Shown: positions 1-5,801, counted from the first letter of the stretch. The stretch: 6,953 nucleotides of DNA from Chloroflexota bacterium (GCA_021823905.1 JAKALX010000194.1:1-6953), one strand, 5' to 3'. Notes: generated by a model from the sequence alone, not told the origin. A program made the numbers and translations.

Positions 1-64
1 CACAATCATATCAGTCTGCGAGACCGGCGTACGACCCTGCCTCGCCCCTGAACCTCCGTCTTCC

Positions 65-70
65 TACCCT
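65..70 (+). promoter_or_regulatory. Candidate -10 element of the Rieske-fold gene, leaderless start
   Basis: TACCCT fits the TAnnnT pattern of a -10 hexamer and ends 6 bases before the ATG at 77. Transcription would therefore start at or within a base or two of the start codon. No purine-rich Shine-Dalgarno sequence lies between 50 and 76, where the sequence is pyrimidine-rich. Both facts fit a leaderless mRNA. No convincing -35 is visible, and the call rests on a short degenerate motif. Confidence 0.35.
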
Positions 71-76
71 GTTCCC

Positions 77-652
77 ATGCACCGCGAGCCGCCGACGGTC
101 CCGGTCCGGCCTCCCGTCTTCCTGGGCTGCTTCGGGGTGCTGCTCGCGGTCCTGGCATTCGCTTCTGCCGCGTTCTTCCTCGCCCGCTTTCTTGATTCCG
201 GGGCCGACAGCGGCCGCCAGCCCCTCGATCCTGCCGAGTCCTACGCGCCCGGTACCGTCACTTACGTCCCCAGGCACAACTTCTACGTCGTTCGCGAAGC
301 CGATGGCACGTTCCTCGCCCTCTCCGACCTCGACGCCGCGAACCGCGCCGCCGCCACTCGCTGCCGGGTTGCACAGATCGCTCCGGCCGACCCCATCCTC
401 CCGGGCCTTCTTGAACGCCTCACCTCGCGCATGAGTCCGCAGGCCGCGGGTTCGACCCTGCTCCTGCGCGAGTCCTGCAACCGCGCCGTCTACGACGTTA
501 CCGGCCTCCGCCTCGACGGCGACGGACCGAACCTCGATCGCCTCGCCGTGGGCGTCGACGCCCAGGGCCGACTCACGGTCGACGTCACCCGGCGCACCTG
601 CACCGAGCGGACCAGCGCGCAGCTCTTCGCTCCGATCGTTTGCCCGAAGTAG
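77..652 (+). CDS. Membrane-anchored degenerate Rieske-fold protein (no [2Fe-2S] ligands)
   Basis: This 191-residue protein has one N-terminal membrane segment (about residues 14-37, LGCFGVLLAVLAFASAAFF) followed by a domain of about 150 residues, probably outside the membrane. The domain has the pattern of a Rieske ferredoxin fold: a strand with GTFLALSDL (77-85), a first cluster loop AAATRCRV (91-98), a second loop ESCNRAVYDVTG (132-143), then GDGPNLDRLAVGVDAQGRLTVD (148-169) like the usual GPAP-x-PL...G.L.V ending. Aligned with CTHLGC and CPCHGS, the ligands become Ala91, Ala93, Glu132 and Asn135, so no cluster can be held in the usual way. The two cysteines that form the disulfide of bc1-type Rieske proteins match Cys96 and Cys134. 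The protein is thus probably structural or regulatory rather than electron-carrying. No cytochrome or oxygenase partner lies nearby. Cys175 and Cys189 may form a second pair. The ATG at 77 gives the complete membrane anchor. Fold assignment is inferred from motif spacing. Confidence 0.8.
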   Translation: MHREPPTVPVRPPVFLGCFGVLLAVLAFASAAFFLARFLDSGADSGRQPLDPAESYAPGTVTYVPRHNFYVVREADGTFLALSDLDAANRAAATRCRVAQIAPADPILPGLLERLTSRMSPQAAGSTLLLRESCNRAVYDVTGLRLDGDGPNLDRLAVGVDAQGRLTVDVTRRTCTERTSAQLFAPIVCPK

Positions 653-694
653 GCGCGAAATGACTCGTGTTCGCCACCGGGCCCGCCAGGGCGC

Positions 695-711
695 AGTATG
701 CTGTGCATACT
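695..711. promoter_or_regulatory. 7-bp-arm palindrome, candidate operator/-10 region of the ABM gene
   Basis: AGTATGC-TGT-GCATACT is a perfect inverted repeat with 7-bp arms and a 3-bp centre. It lies in the 127-bp gap before the ABM-fold gene, 69 bases upstream of its ATG. Its right arm contains CATACT (706-711), which matches the -10 consensus at four of six positions, so a repressor dimer bound here would cover the promoter. It is AT-richer than its surroundings. No T-tract follows, so a terminator is unlikely. Confidence 0.45.
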
Positions 712-768
712 CCCGGCCGTTTCGCGGCGGCCCGGCCAGGAATCGAGCGGCTGGCTGCCGCCCTGCAC

Positions 769-773
769 GGAGG
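769..773 (+). promoter_or_regulatory. Ribosome binding site of the ABM-fold gene
   Basis: GGAGG sits 6 bases before the ATG at 780. It fixes the start there rather than at the in-frame ATG at 660, which has no such site and would add about 40 residues unlike the family. Confidence 0.75.
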
Positions 774-779
774 TGCCCG

Positions 780-1082
780 ATGATCATCCGCGTCTATCGC
801 GTCACTGTGCGGCCGGGCGCCGAGGAGGCCTACGAACGCATCGTCGCCGAGGAGGCCGTCCCCCTGATGGAAAAGCACGACGGCCTGCTCAACCTCCAGA
901 TCGGCCGCCCCCGGCCCGAATCTCCCGGCGAGTACGTCATGGTCTCCACCTGGCTCGACCAGGAGAGCATGGAGCGCTTCACCGGGCCCCGATGGCACGA
1001 GCCCGTCGTTCTTCCGGGCGAGGAACCGCTCATCAAGTCCGCGTCCGTCAGCCACTACGAGAGCATCGAAGCGACTCCCTGA
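780..1082 (+). CDS. Antibiotic biosynthesis monooxygenase (ABM) fold protein
   Basis: This 100-residue protein has the size and pattern of the ABM dimeric alpha-beta barrel family. A first strand IIRVYRVTVRPG (2-13) is followed by a helix AEEAYERIVAEEAVPLMEKHDG (14-35). Next come a strand LLNLQIGRP (36-44), a strand EYVMVSTWLDQESMERFTG (51-69) with the family's typical W-[DE]-x-x-[AS]-[ML]-x-x-F element, and a last strand ending SVSHYESI. Family members include quinone-forming monooxygenases, haem-degrading IsdG-like enzymes and many small proteins of unknown role. No haem-ligand pattern can be assigned here, so the substrate is unknown. The ABM label names the fold and does not imply antibiotic synthesis. 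The stop lies 3 bases from the end of the convergent CoA-transferase gene. A palindrome at 695-711 may control expression. Confidence 0.85.
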   Translation: MIIRVYRVTVRPGAEEAYERIVAEEAVPLMEKHDGLLNLQIGRPRPESPGEYVMVSTWLDQESMERFTGPRWHEPVVLPGEEPLIKSASVSHYESIEATP

Positions 1083-1085
1083 GCG

Positions 1086-2297
1086 TCAACCGATAACCCC
1101 GTTCGCGGCCAACTCGCCCAGCCGTTCTTCGCCGATTCCCAGCTTCGCAAGGATTTCGAACGTGTGCTCGCCCACGTCCGGCGCGTGGCCTCGCGCGCCA
1201 GCGTCCGACCCGTACAGCTTGAACGGTGTGTCCAGTGTCTCGAACTCCCCGAACTCAGGGTGCTCCAGCGACGTGATCCAACCCATCTCTCGCACCTGGG
1301 CGCTGTTCACCACCTCGCTGATCCTCGCCACCGGCGCCCAGATCAGCCCGAACTCGTCCATCTTCGCCATCCAGTACGGCCGTTCGTGCGTGATGATGAT
1401 CTCGTCGATGGCCGCCGCCAGCGGCGCCGTGTCTGCCCGCAGCGCCGCCAGGTCCGTGTACTGCTCCGCCCAGTCCGCTCGCCCGACCATGTCGCAGAAC
1501 CGTCCCCAGTAGAGCGGAAACGGCACCGGCATCACGAGCAGGATCCACTGCCCGTCCGCGCACAGGTACGAGTTCCAGATCGGGTTCGTCGGCGAGTGTC
1601 GCGACGTGCGTGGCGCGTCCTTGCGCGAGGCCAGCGCCGCCGCGTAGTCGCCCGCAATCGTCCACATCCCCGAAGCCTGGAGCGTCGTCTCAACGTGCTG
1701 CCCCTCGCCCGTCAGGTCGCGCATCCGCAGCGCCGCCAGTGTTGCCGCGAGGATGTTGAGCGAGGTGCTGTGGTCGCCCTGGCCGCCGCGGCAGAGCGGC
1801 GGGGGCGCGTCCGGCTCGGCGAGCAGCCCCATGATCCCCGAAGCAGCCCAGAACGCCGCGAAGTCGAACCCGGAGCGTCCCGCGTCCGGTCCGCGCGTCC
1901 CATAGCCGCTGAACGACACGTACACCGACTTCGGCGCCACCCGGCGGATCTCCTCCGCCGTCAGCCCGTACTTCACCCGCCGCTCCTGGACCAGGTTCGT
2001 CACGAAGATGTCGCACGTCGCCGCGATCTCTCGCACGAGCTCCGGTCCGCCCGGCCGGTCGAGCCCGACGGCAATCGACTGCTTCCCGCGGTTGTCCAGC
2101 TGGAACGCGTAGTTCGTCGGGAACTCGAAGTCGTACCCCATCGACTTCAGCGCGAAGTAACGGTAGACGTCGCCCGTCCCCGGCGGCTCCACCTTGATGA
2201 CCTCGGCGCCGAGGTCGGCCATCAACGCCGTCGCCGCCGGCACAGCCAGCCAGTTCGCCACCTCGAGCACGCGGATCCCGTCAAGCGGTGCAGCCAT
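1086..2297 (-). CDS. CaiB/BaiF family III CoA-transferase
   Basis: This is a 403-residue, full-length family III (CaiB/BaiF) CoA-transferase, a cytosolic enzyme that moves CoA from an acyl-CoA donor to a carboxylic acid through an aspartyl-CoA thioester. It opens with the family signature PLDGIRVLEVANWLAVPAAT (4-23) and LMADLGAEVIKVEPPGTGD (25-43). The CoA-binding LDNRGKQSIAVGLDRPGG (67-84) follows, then LTAEEIRRVAPKSVYVSFSGYGTRGP (112-137). The segment GGQGDHST (171-178) carries the likely nucleophile Asp175, followed by RMRDLTGEGQHVETTL (191-206). The C-terminal part (about 235-385) with WNSYLCADGQWILL and a GHAPDVGEHTFEIL ending matches the second half of the interlocked-ring fold. The substrate cannot be read; relatives act on carnitine, bile acids, oxalate, mesaconate or succinyl/hydroxy-acyl groups. 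The gene diverges from two phosphotransferase genes, suggesting a shared acyl-CoA pathway. The ATG at 2297 has only a weak GGGG seven bases upstream. Confidence 0.95.
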   Translation of the reverse strand: MAAPLDGIRVLEVANWLAVPAATALMADLGAEVIKVEPPGTGDVYRYFALKSMGYDFEFPTNYAFQLDNRGKQSIAVGLDRPGGPELVREIAATCDIFVTNLVQERRVKYGLTAEEIRRVAPKSVYVSFSGYGTRGPDAGRSGFDFAAFWAASGIMGLLAEPDAPPPLCRGGQGDHSTSLNILAATLAALRMRDLTGEGQHVETTLQASGMWTIAGDYAAALASRKDAPRTSRHSPTNPIWNSYLCADGQWILLVMPVPFPLYWGRFCDMVGRADWAEQYTDLAALRADTAPLAAAIDEIIITHERPYWMAKMDEFGLIWAPVARISEVVNSAQVREMGWITSLEHPEFGEFETLDTPFKLYGSDAGARGHAPDVGEHTFEILAKLGIGEERLGELAANGVIG

Positions 2298-2326
2298 CTC
2301 AATACCCCGGCCTTTGATGACCGCGC

Positions 2327-2332
2327 ATTCTA
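2327..2332 (-). promoter_or_regulatory. Candidate -10 element for the CoA-transferase gene
   Basis: On the - strand this reads TAGAAT, five of six matches to the TATAAT consensus. It lies 29 bases before the ATG, giving a short leader of about 20 bases. No recognisable -35 lies 16-18 bases further upstream, where the sequence is GC-rich, so an activator or a -35-independent promoter is possible. Confidence 0.4.
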
Positions 2333-2364
2333 CGGTTCCGGCGCGTCCCGCGCTTCACGCTCCA

Positions 2365-2383
2365 CGCCTTGCGCCTTGCGCCT
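2365..2383. repeat. Short 7-bp tandem repeat (CGCCTTG, 2.7 copies)
   Basis: CGCCTTG CGCCTTG CGCCT runs in tandem within the 107-bp divergent promoter region, about 20 bases before the first phosphotransferase ATG. It may be a slippage product or a small binding-site array; nothing more can be said from one copy. Confidence 0.5.
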
Positions 2384-2392
2384 CCCCTCGTG

Positions 2393-2398
2393 CCTAAT
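2393..2398 (+). promoter_or_regulatory. Candidate -10 element of the phosphotransferase pair
   Basis: CCTAAT (four of six matches to TATAAT, including the key final T) ends 6 bases before the ATG at 2405. This is the same spacing as the TACCCT box before the gene at 77. There is no Shine-Dalgarno sequence in front of this ATG, so a leaderless mRNA is the simplest reading. The motif is short and degenerate. Confidence 0.3.
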
Positions 2399-2404
2399 CG
2401 CACC

Positions 2405-3331
2405 ATGCTGCCCGATCCCCACGCCTTCGAATCCTGGCTGAACGGCAGCGTGCCTGGCTTCGAGCACGCGCGCGTCCAGTCCATCGCTTTAGTCGAGGGC
2501 GGCGCTTCGAACATCACCTGCCGGGTCGCGCTCGATGCCGGCGCCGTCGCCCTGCGCGTCCAGCGCGAGCGCGGCATCTTCGAGCCGTACGACGTCGTCC
2601 GCGAGGCGCGGGTCCTTCGCTGCCTCGCGGATTCGCACATCCCGGTTCCGCGCGTCCTCGGCGAAGAGTCGTTCGGCGAACCGCTCGGCGCCCCGTTCGT
2701 CGTCCTCGAATGGATCGACGCCCCACACATGGGCCAGGCGCCCGACGCCGACTTCGGCGCTTTCACGCGGATGGTCGCTCGGGTCCACGGGCTCGATTGG
2801 CGAGCGTTGGGCCTGGGATTCCTCGGCGTTCCGGCGAGTGCCCGCGTAGGCCTCCTAGGCGAGATCGAGGTCATCGCCCGCCGCGCCGTTTCCTTCGGTT
2901 GCGGCGAAGACGCCCTGCTCGCCCTTGCCCGCGACCGTCTGCGCGAAACAGCGCCGTCCGATGGCCGCCTCGCCCTTTGCCAGGGCGACATCAACGTCTT
3001 CAATTACCTCTTTCGCGGCGGCCAGGTCGTTGGGGTCGTCGACTGGGAGCAGGCGCGCATTAGCGACCCTCGCAGCGACGTTGGCCACCTCCTCGCTCTC
3101 ACCCACCTCCGCGGCGCGCCCTGGGGCCCGGCCGGCACAATGCCCTTCGCCATGGCTTATGCGGCTGCTTCCGGCCGTCCGCTGAGCGGCATGGCCTGGT
3201 TCCGGGCGCGGTGGCTCTACGAGCTCGGCGTCATCTGGCACGGCTGGATGGGCTTCAACGGCTCCGAGCCCTGGTACTCGCGCCAGCATCTCGAGGATCT
3301 TCTCGCCACGGCCCTCGATGAGCTCGTCTGA
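2405..3331 (+). CDS. Phosphotransferase, APH/choline-kinase-like family (copy 1)
   Basis: This 308-residue protein kinase-like-fold phosphotransferase transfers phosphate from ATP or GTP to a small molecule or acyl-CoA. Visible elements in order are a glycine-rich loop LVEGGASNITCRV (29-41), the nucleotide-holding strand VALRVQRE with Arg51 in the usual Lys/Arg place, and the paired helix glutamate Glu67 in REARVLRCL. The hinge is PFVVLEWIDA (97-106), followed by HGLDWRALGLGFLG (128-141). The catalytic loop LCQGDINVFN (191-200) has Asp195 and Asn200, and the metal motif VVDWEQ has Asp213. The usual His of HGD is Gln193. The ATG at 2405 is preferred over an in-frame TTG at 2369 because the extra residues are not family-like. 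The last 14 bases overlap the next gene, a diverged paralogue, so the two are surely cotranscribed. Relatives next to acyl-CoA enzymes (LvaA, ACAD10/11) phosphorylate hydroxyacyl-CoAs. That role fits the CoA-transferase neighbour, but the substrate is not proven. Confidence 0.9.
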   Translation: MLPDPHAFESWLNGSVPGFEHARVQSIALVEGGASNITCRVALDAGAVALRVQRERGIFEPYDVVREARVLRCLADSHIPVPRVLGEESFGEPLGAPFVVLEWIDAPHMGQAPDADFGAFTRMVARVHGLDWRALGLGFLGVPASARVGLLGEIEVIARRAVSFGCGEDALLALARDRLRETAPSDGRLALCQGDINVFNYLFRGGQVVGVVDWEQARISDPRSDVGHLLALTHLRGAPWGPAGTMPFAMAYAAASGRPLSGMAWFRARWLYELGVIWHGWMGFNGSEPWYSRQHLEDLLATALDELV

Positions 3332-4310
3332 CGCGGACTGGCGCGCCCGCCTGGCCGCCTACGTCCACGATCAGCTTCCTTCGGCCTCGGCGGTTGAGAT
3401 CGCGCGCGTCGCCGCCATGGCGGAGGGCGCAAGCAACGACACCGTGGGGATCGACCTGCGTGTCAGTTGCGACGGCCGCACCTTCGAGCTCCCGCTGGTG
3501 CTTCGGCCACAGCGGCCCGACGGCATCCTTGCCCCGTATGACGTTGGACGGCAGTTTCGCGTGATGCGCGCGCTCGGGCCCACGGGCGTCGTCGTCCCGG
3601 CCGTCGCCTGGCACGAACCGTCCGGGGACGTGATCGGGGCGCCGTTCTTCGTCATGGAACGCGTTCATGGTGAGACAGAACCGCTCGTGGTTGAACGCCC
3701 TTCGCCGCGCGTGACAGCCGCGGCCCGCGCCCTGGCCGGGATCCACGCGCTCGATTGGCGGGCCGCCGGGCTCGGATTCCTGCTTCCTCAGGGAGGGGCC
3801 GCCGCGGACGCTCAGTCGCCGGTTGCCCTCGAGCTCACGTCGTGGCGCGCCCGCGCCGAACGGCTCCGCATCGGCCGCGCGCCGCTGTTTGTGAATCTCG
3901 CTGCCTGGCTCGAAGCCAACCAGCCGTCCGACGCGCGGCTCGCGTTCCTGCACGGCGACCCCAACCCGTCGAACTTCCTCTTCCGCGGCGACGACGTCGT
4001 CGCCGTCCTCGACTGGGAGCTCGCCGCGCTGGGCGATCCACGCTCTGATCTCGGCTTTTACTCCGCGCTCCTCACGGTCTTCCACGGCGCCGCGCCGGCC
4101 GGCGGGCGCACGATCCTGTCCGAAGCCTACGAAGACGTCACGGGCCAGGCCCTCAGCGAGCTCGCCTACTTCGAAGCGCTCGGCCTCTACAAGATGGCGG
4201 TCGTGCTCGCCGGCTGGGCGCGCGCTGGAGGCGGGAGGAACAACGGCGCCAGCATGGACGCTATCGTGCGGCGGCTTTCGGCGTTGCTCGGCCCGCGGTG
4301 GGCAGCGTAA
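3318..4310 (+). CDS. Phosphotransferase, APH/choline-kinase-like family (copy 2)
   Basis: This 330-residue paralogue of the preceding gene has the same order of motifs. They are a loop MAEGASNDTVGIDL (34-47), the strand LPLVLRPQRPDGILAPYD (58-75), the hinge PFFVMERVHGE (109-119), HALDWRAAGLGFLL (143-156), a fully canonical catalytic loop LHGDPNPSN (211-219) with Asp214 and Asn219, and the metal motif VLDWEL with Asp232 followed by GDPRSDLGF. The helix glutamate that normally pairs with the nucleotide-binding Lys/Arg appears as Gln79 (GRQFRVMRAL, against REARVLRCL in copy 1). The ATG at 3318 lies inside the end of copy 1 with no Shine-Dalgarno sequence at normal spacing, so translation is probably coupled. 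The 3' end overlaps the end of the histidine kinase gene on the other strand by 50 bases. The substrate is unknown; an acyl-CoA or hydroxy-acid role is inferred from context, and aminoglycoside resistance is unlikely. Confidence 0.9.
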   Translation: MSSSDADWRARLAAYVHDQLPSASAVEIARVAAMAEGASNDTVGIDLRVSCDGRTFELPLVLRPQRPDGILAPYDVGRQFRVMRALGPTGVVVPAVAWHEPSGDVIGAPFFVMERVHGETEPLVVERPSPRVTAAARALAGIHALDWRAAGLGFLLPQGGAAADAQSPVALELTSWRARAERLRIGRAPLFVNLAAWLEANQPSDARLAFLHGDPNPSNFLFRGDDVVAVLDWELAALGDPRSDLGFYSALLTVFHGAAPAGGRTILSEAYEDVTGQALSELAYFEALGLYKMAVVLAGWARAGGGRNNGASMDAIVRRLSALLGPRWAA

Positions 4311-5778
4311 AGACGAACGCCGTCCCCTTCTGCGGCTCGCTCGTCGCCCAGATCTCCCCGCCGTGGGCCCGCACGATCTCCCGCGTGATCGCCAGCCCCA
4401 GGCCGTACCCGCGCTTGTTGCCGGCGCCGTTCGCCCGGTAGAACCGCTCGAACAGGTGCGGAATGTCATGCGGGTTAATGCCCGCGCCCGTGTCCGCCAC
4501 CGTTACCTGCAGCACCCCCGGCTGGATGTCCCGCGAGGCCACACGCACAACGCCGCCGGGCGGCGTATGCCGGAAGGCGTTGTCGAGCAGGTTGGTGAGC
4601 ACCTGCTCCAGCCGGTCAAAATCGCCGCGAATCCGAGGGCTCCCGTTCAGGGCAACGTCCAGGCTGACGCCCGTCTCCTCGCTGCGCAGCGCGAAGACTT
4701 CGCCGACGTGCCCGAATAGCTCGTTCAGGTTCACCTCGTCCTGGCGCATCGCCACCTGGCCGCTCTCGATCCGTGACAGGTCCAACAGCTCCTGCACGAG
4801 CCGGAGCACCCGGTTCGATTCGCCGCTGATGATCCGCGCCGATCGCTCGATCCCCGCCGCGTCGTCGATTGTCCCGTCGAGCATCGCCTCGCTGAAGCCG
4901 CGGATCGAGGTCAGCGGCGTCCGCAGCTCGTGCGAGATGTTCGCCAGGAAGTCGCGCAGCGTCTGCTGCGAGCGCTGCACCTCCTCGGTCATGACGTTGA
5001 AGTCCGAGGCGAGCTCGCGCACCTCCAGCGGCCCGGTCGCGGGCACGCGCTGGCGGTAATTCCCGCGGGCAACGCTCCGGGCAGCCCGCGCGATGTTATG
5101 CAGCGGCGCCGCCACGCTCCGGGAGAGCAGGAACCCGAGCACCAGCGCCGCCGCCACGCCGATCAGCCCCGAGAACAGCAGTCGCGGACCCAGGTCGTTT
5201 ACTACCTCGGCCAACGACGCTGCCGGCCGCGCGACGACGATCGCCGAGGCCTGTGTGCCTGGAAACGCCTGCAGCACCGTCTGCGGCAGCGCGATGTTCA
5301 CGCAGAGCTGCGTCGGCCGTCCTGGCAGGTCCAGCCGGCATCGCCGCGGAGTCCGATCCGCGGCCGCGTCCAGTGTGAGTCCGGGGCTGGCCAGGTTCTT
5401 CACCGTTCCCCCGTCCAGCGGCACGCTGGTCGCCGCCAGTCCCGGGATCACCTTCCCCTGTGCGTCGATCAGCGCAATGGACGTGTCCTCTGCCACGCGC
5501 CCCGCGTCCGGTGGCGGCGTCAGGAAGTTTCGCAGCGCGAACAGCAGGTCGTTGCTTTGCGGTACCGTCCCGGCGTTTGGGTCACGCGATTCGATCGAGC
5601 TCCGGATGTCCGCCGTCGCCTGGTAGTAGACAAGCCGGCCGAGGTCCTCGAGGTTTCCGTATGAGATCGAGTCGCGGTAGCTCCCGATTTGCAGGAAGAG
5701 GCTGAGCGCCGTCAGCCCCAGGGTCACCGAGATGATGACCAGGTACGTGAAGAAGAGCCGCACCTGCAGGCTGCCCAT
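4261..5778 (-). CDS. HAMP-domain sensor histidine kinase, probable PhoR-type partner of the upstream regulator
   Basis: This is a 505-residue membrane histidine kinase. TM1 spans about 9-31 (FFTYLVIISVTLGLTALSLFL) and an extracytoplasmic sensor about 32-197. TM2 spans about 198-219 (LLFSGLIGVAAALVLGFLL), followed by HAMP (about 220-272). HisKA follows, with FLANISHELRTPLTSIRGF and phosphorylated His283. The HATPase domain has an N box NLLDNAFRH (396-404), G1 VADTGAGI, F box HLFERFYRA and G2 RGYGLGLAI. All catalytic motifs are intact. The sensor has just two cysteines, Cys147 and Cys159, possibly a disulfide. No PAS domain is visible, unlike E. coli PhoR, so the phosphate-sensing role is inferred from the linked regulator, the Pho-box-like repeat and the PstS-like lipoprotein; it could be another envelope sensor. 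The gene starts 23 bases after the regulator's stop, behind a strong ribosome binding site, so the two form one operon. Confidence 0.93.
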   Translation of the reverse strand: MGSLQVRLFFTYLVIISVTLGLTALSLFLQIGSYRDSISYGNLEDLGRLVYYQATADIRSSIESRDPNAGTVPQSNDLLFALRNFLTPPPDAGRVAEDTSIALIDAQGKVIPGLAATSVPLDGGTVKNLASPGLTLDAAADRTPRRCRLDLPGRPTQLCVNIALPQTVLQAFPGTQASAIVVARPAASLAEVVNDLGPRLLFSGLIGVAAALVLGFLLSRSVAAPLHNIARAARSVARGNYRQRVPATGPLEVRELASDFNVMTEEVQRSQQTLRDFLANISHELRTPLTSIRGFSEAMLDGTIDDAAGIERSARIISGESNRVLRLVQELLDLSRIESGQVAMRQDEVNLNELFGHVGEVFALRSEETGVSLDVALNGSPRIRGDFDRLEQVLTNLLDNAFRHTPPGGVVRVASRDIQPGVLQVTVADTGAGINPHDIPHLFERFYRANGAGNKRGYGLGLAITREIVRAHGGEIWATSEPQKGTAFVFTLPTAGRATPKAAAR

Positions 5779-5787
5779 GGCAGCGAT

Positions 5788-5794
5788 CCCTCCC
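5788..5794 (-). promoter_or_regulatory. Ribosome binding site of the histidine kinase
   Basis: The - strand reads GGGAGGG nine bases before the ATG at 5778, inside the 23-base gap between the regulator and the kinase. It is the clearest Shine-Dalgarno sequence in the operon and supports the chosen kinase start. Independent initiation inside a shared transcript is expected. Confidence 0.7.
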
Positions 5795-5801
5795 GCGGGC
5801 C

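Noticed and set aside
660..779. N-terminal extension of the ABM gene to an ATG at 660
   Set aside because: The extra residues (MTRVRHRARQGAVCC...) are unlike the family, have no ribosome binding site and cover the palindrome. The ATG at 780 has GGAGG at ideal spacing.
11..787. 258-codon open frame on the - strand opposite the Rieske-fold gene
   Set aside because: It is rich in Arg, Gly and Ala with no domain pattern. It is a GC-rich shadow frame of the + strand gene, which has a membrane anchor and a fold-like motif order.
2369..2404. TTG start at 2369 for the first phosphotransferase
   Set aside because: It lies inside the CGCCTTG tandem repeat and adds 12 non-family residues. The ATG at 2405 has a -10-like box at leaderless spacing.
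1164..2441. 425-codon + strand open frame across the CoA-transferase
   Set aside because: It is almost entirely Arg, Val, His and Pro, with no recognisable motif, and is the antisense of a clear CaiB/BaiF gene.
2405..4310. Aminoglycoside resistance genes
   Set aside because: The family name suggests it, but the sequences resemble the broad phosphotransferase family found beside acyl-CoA enzymes, and no drug-kinase-specific features are visible.
3255..4469. 404-codon - strand open frame across the second phosphotransferase
   Set aside because: It has biased composition and no domain, and it overlaps two genes with complete catalytic motifs.
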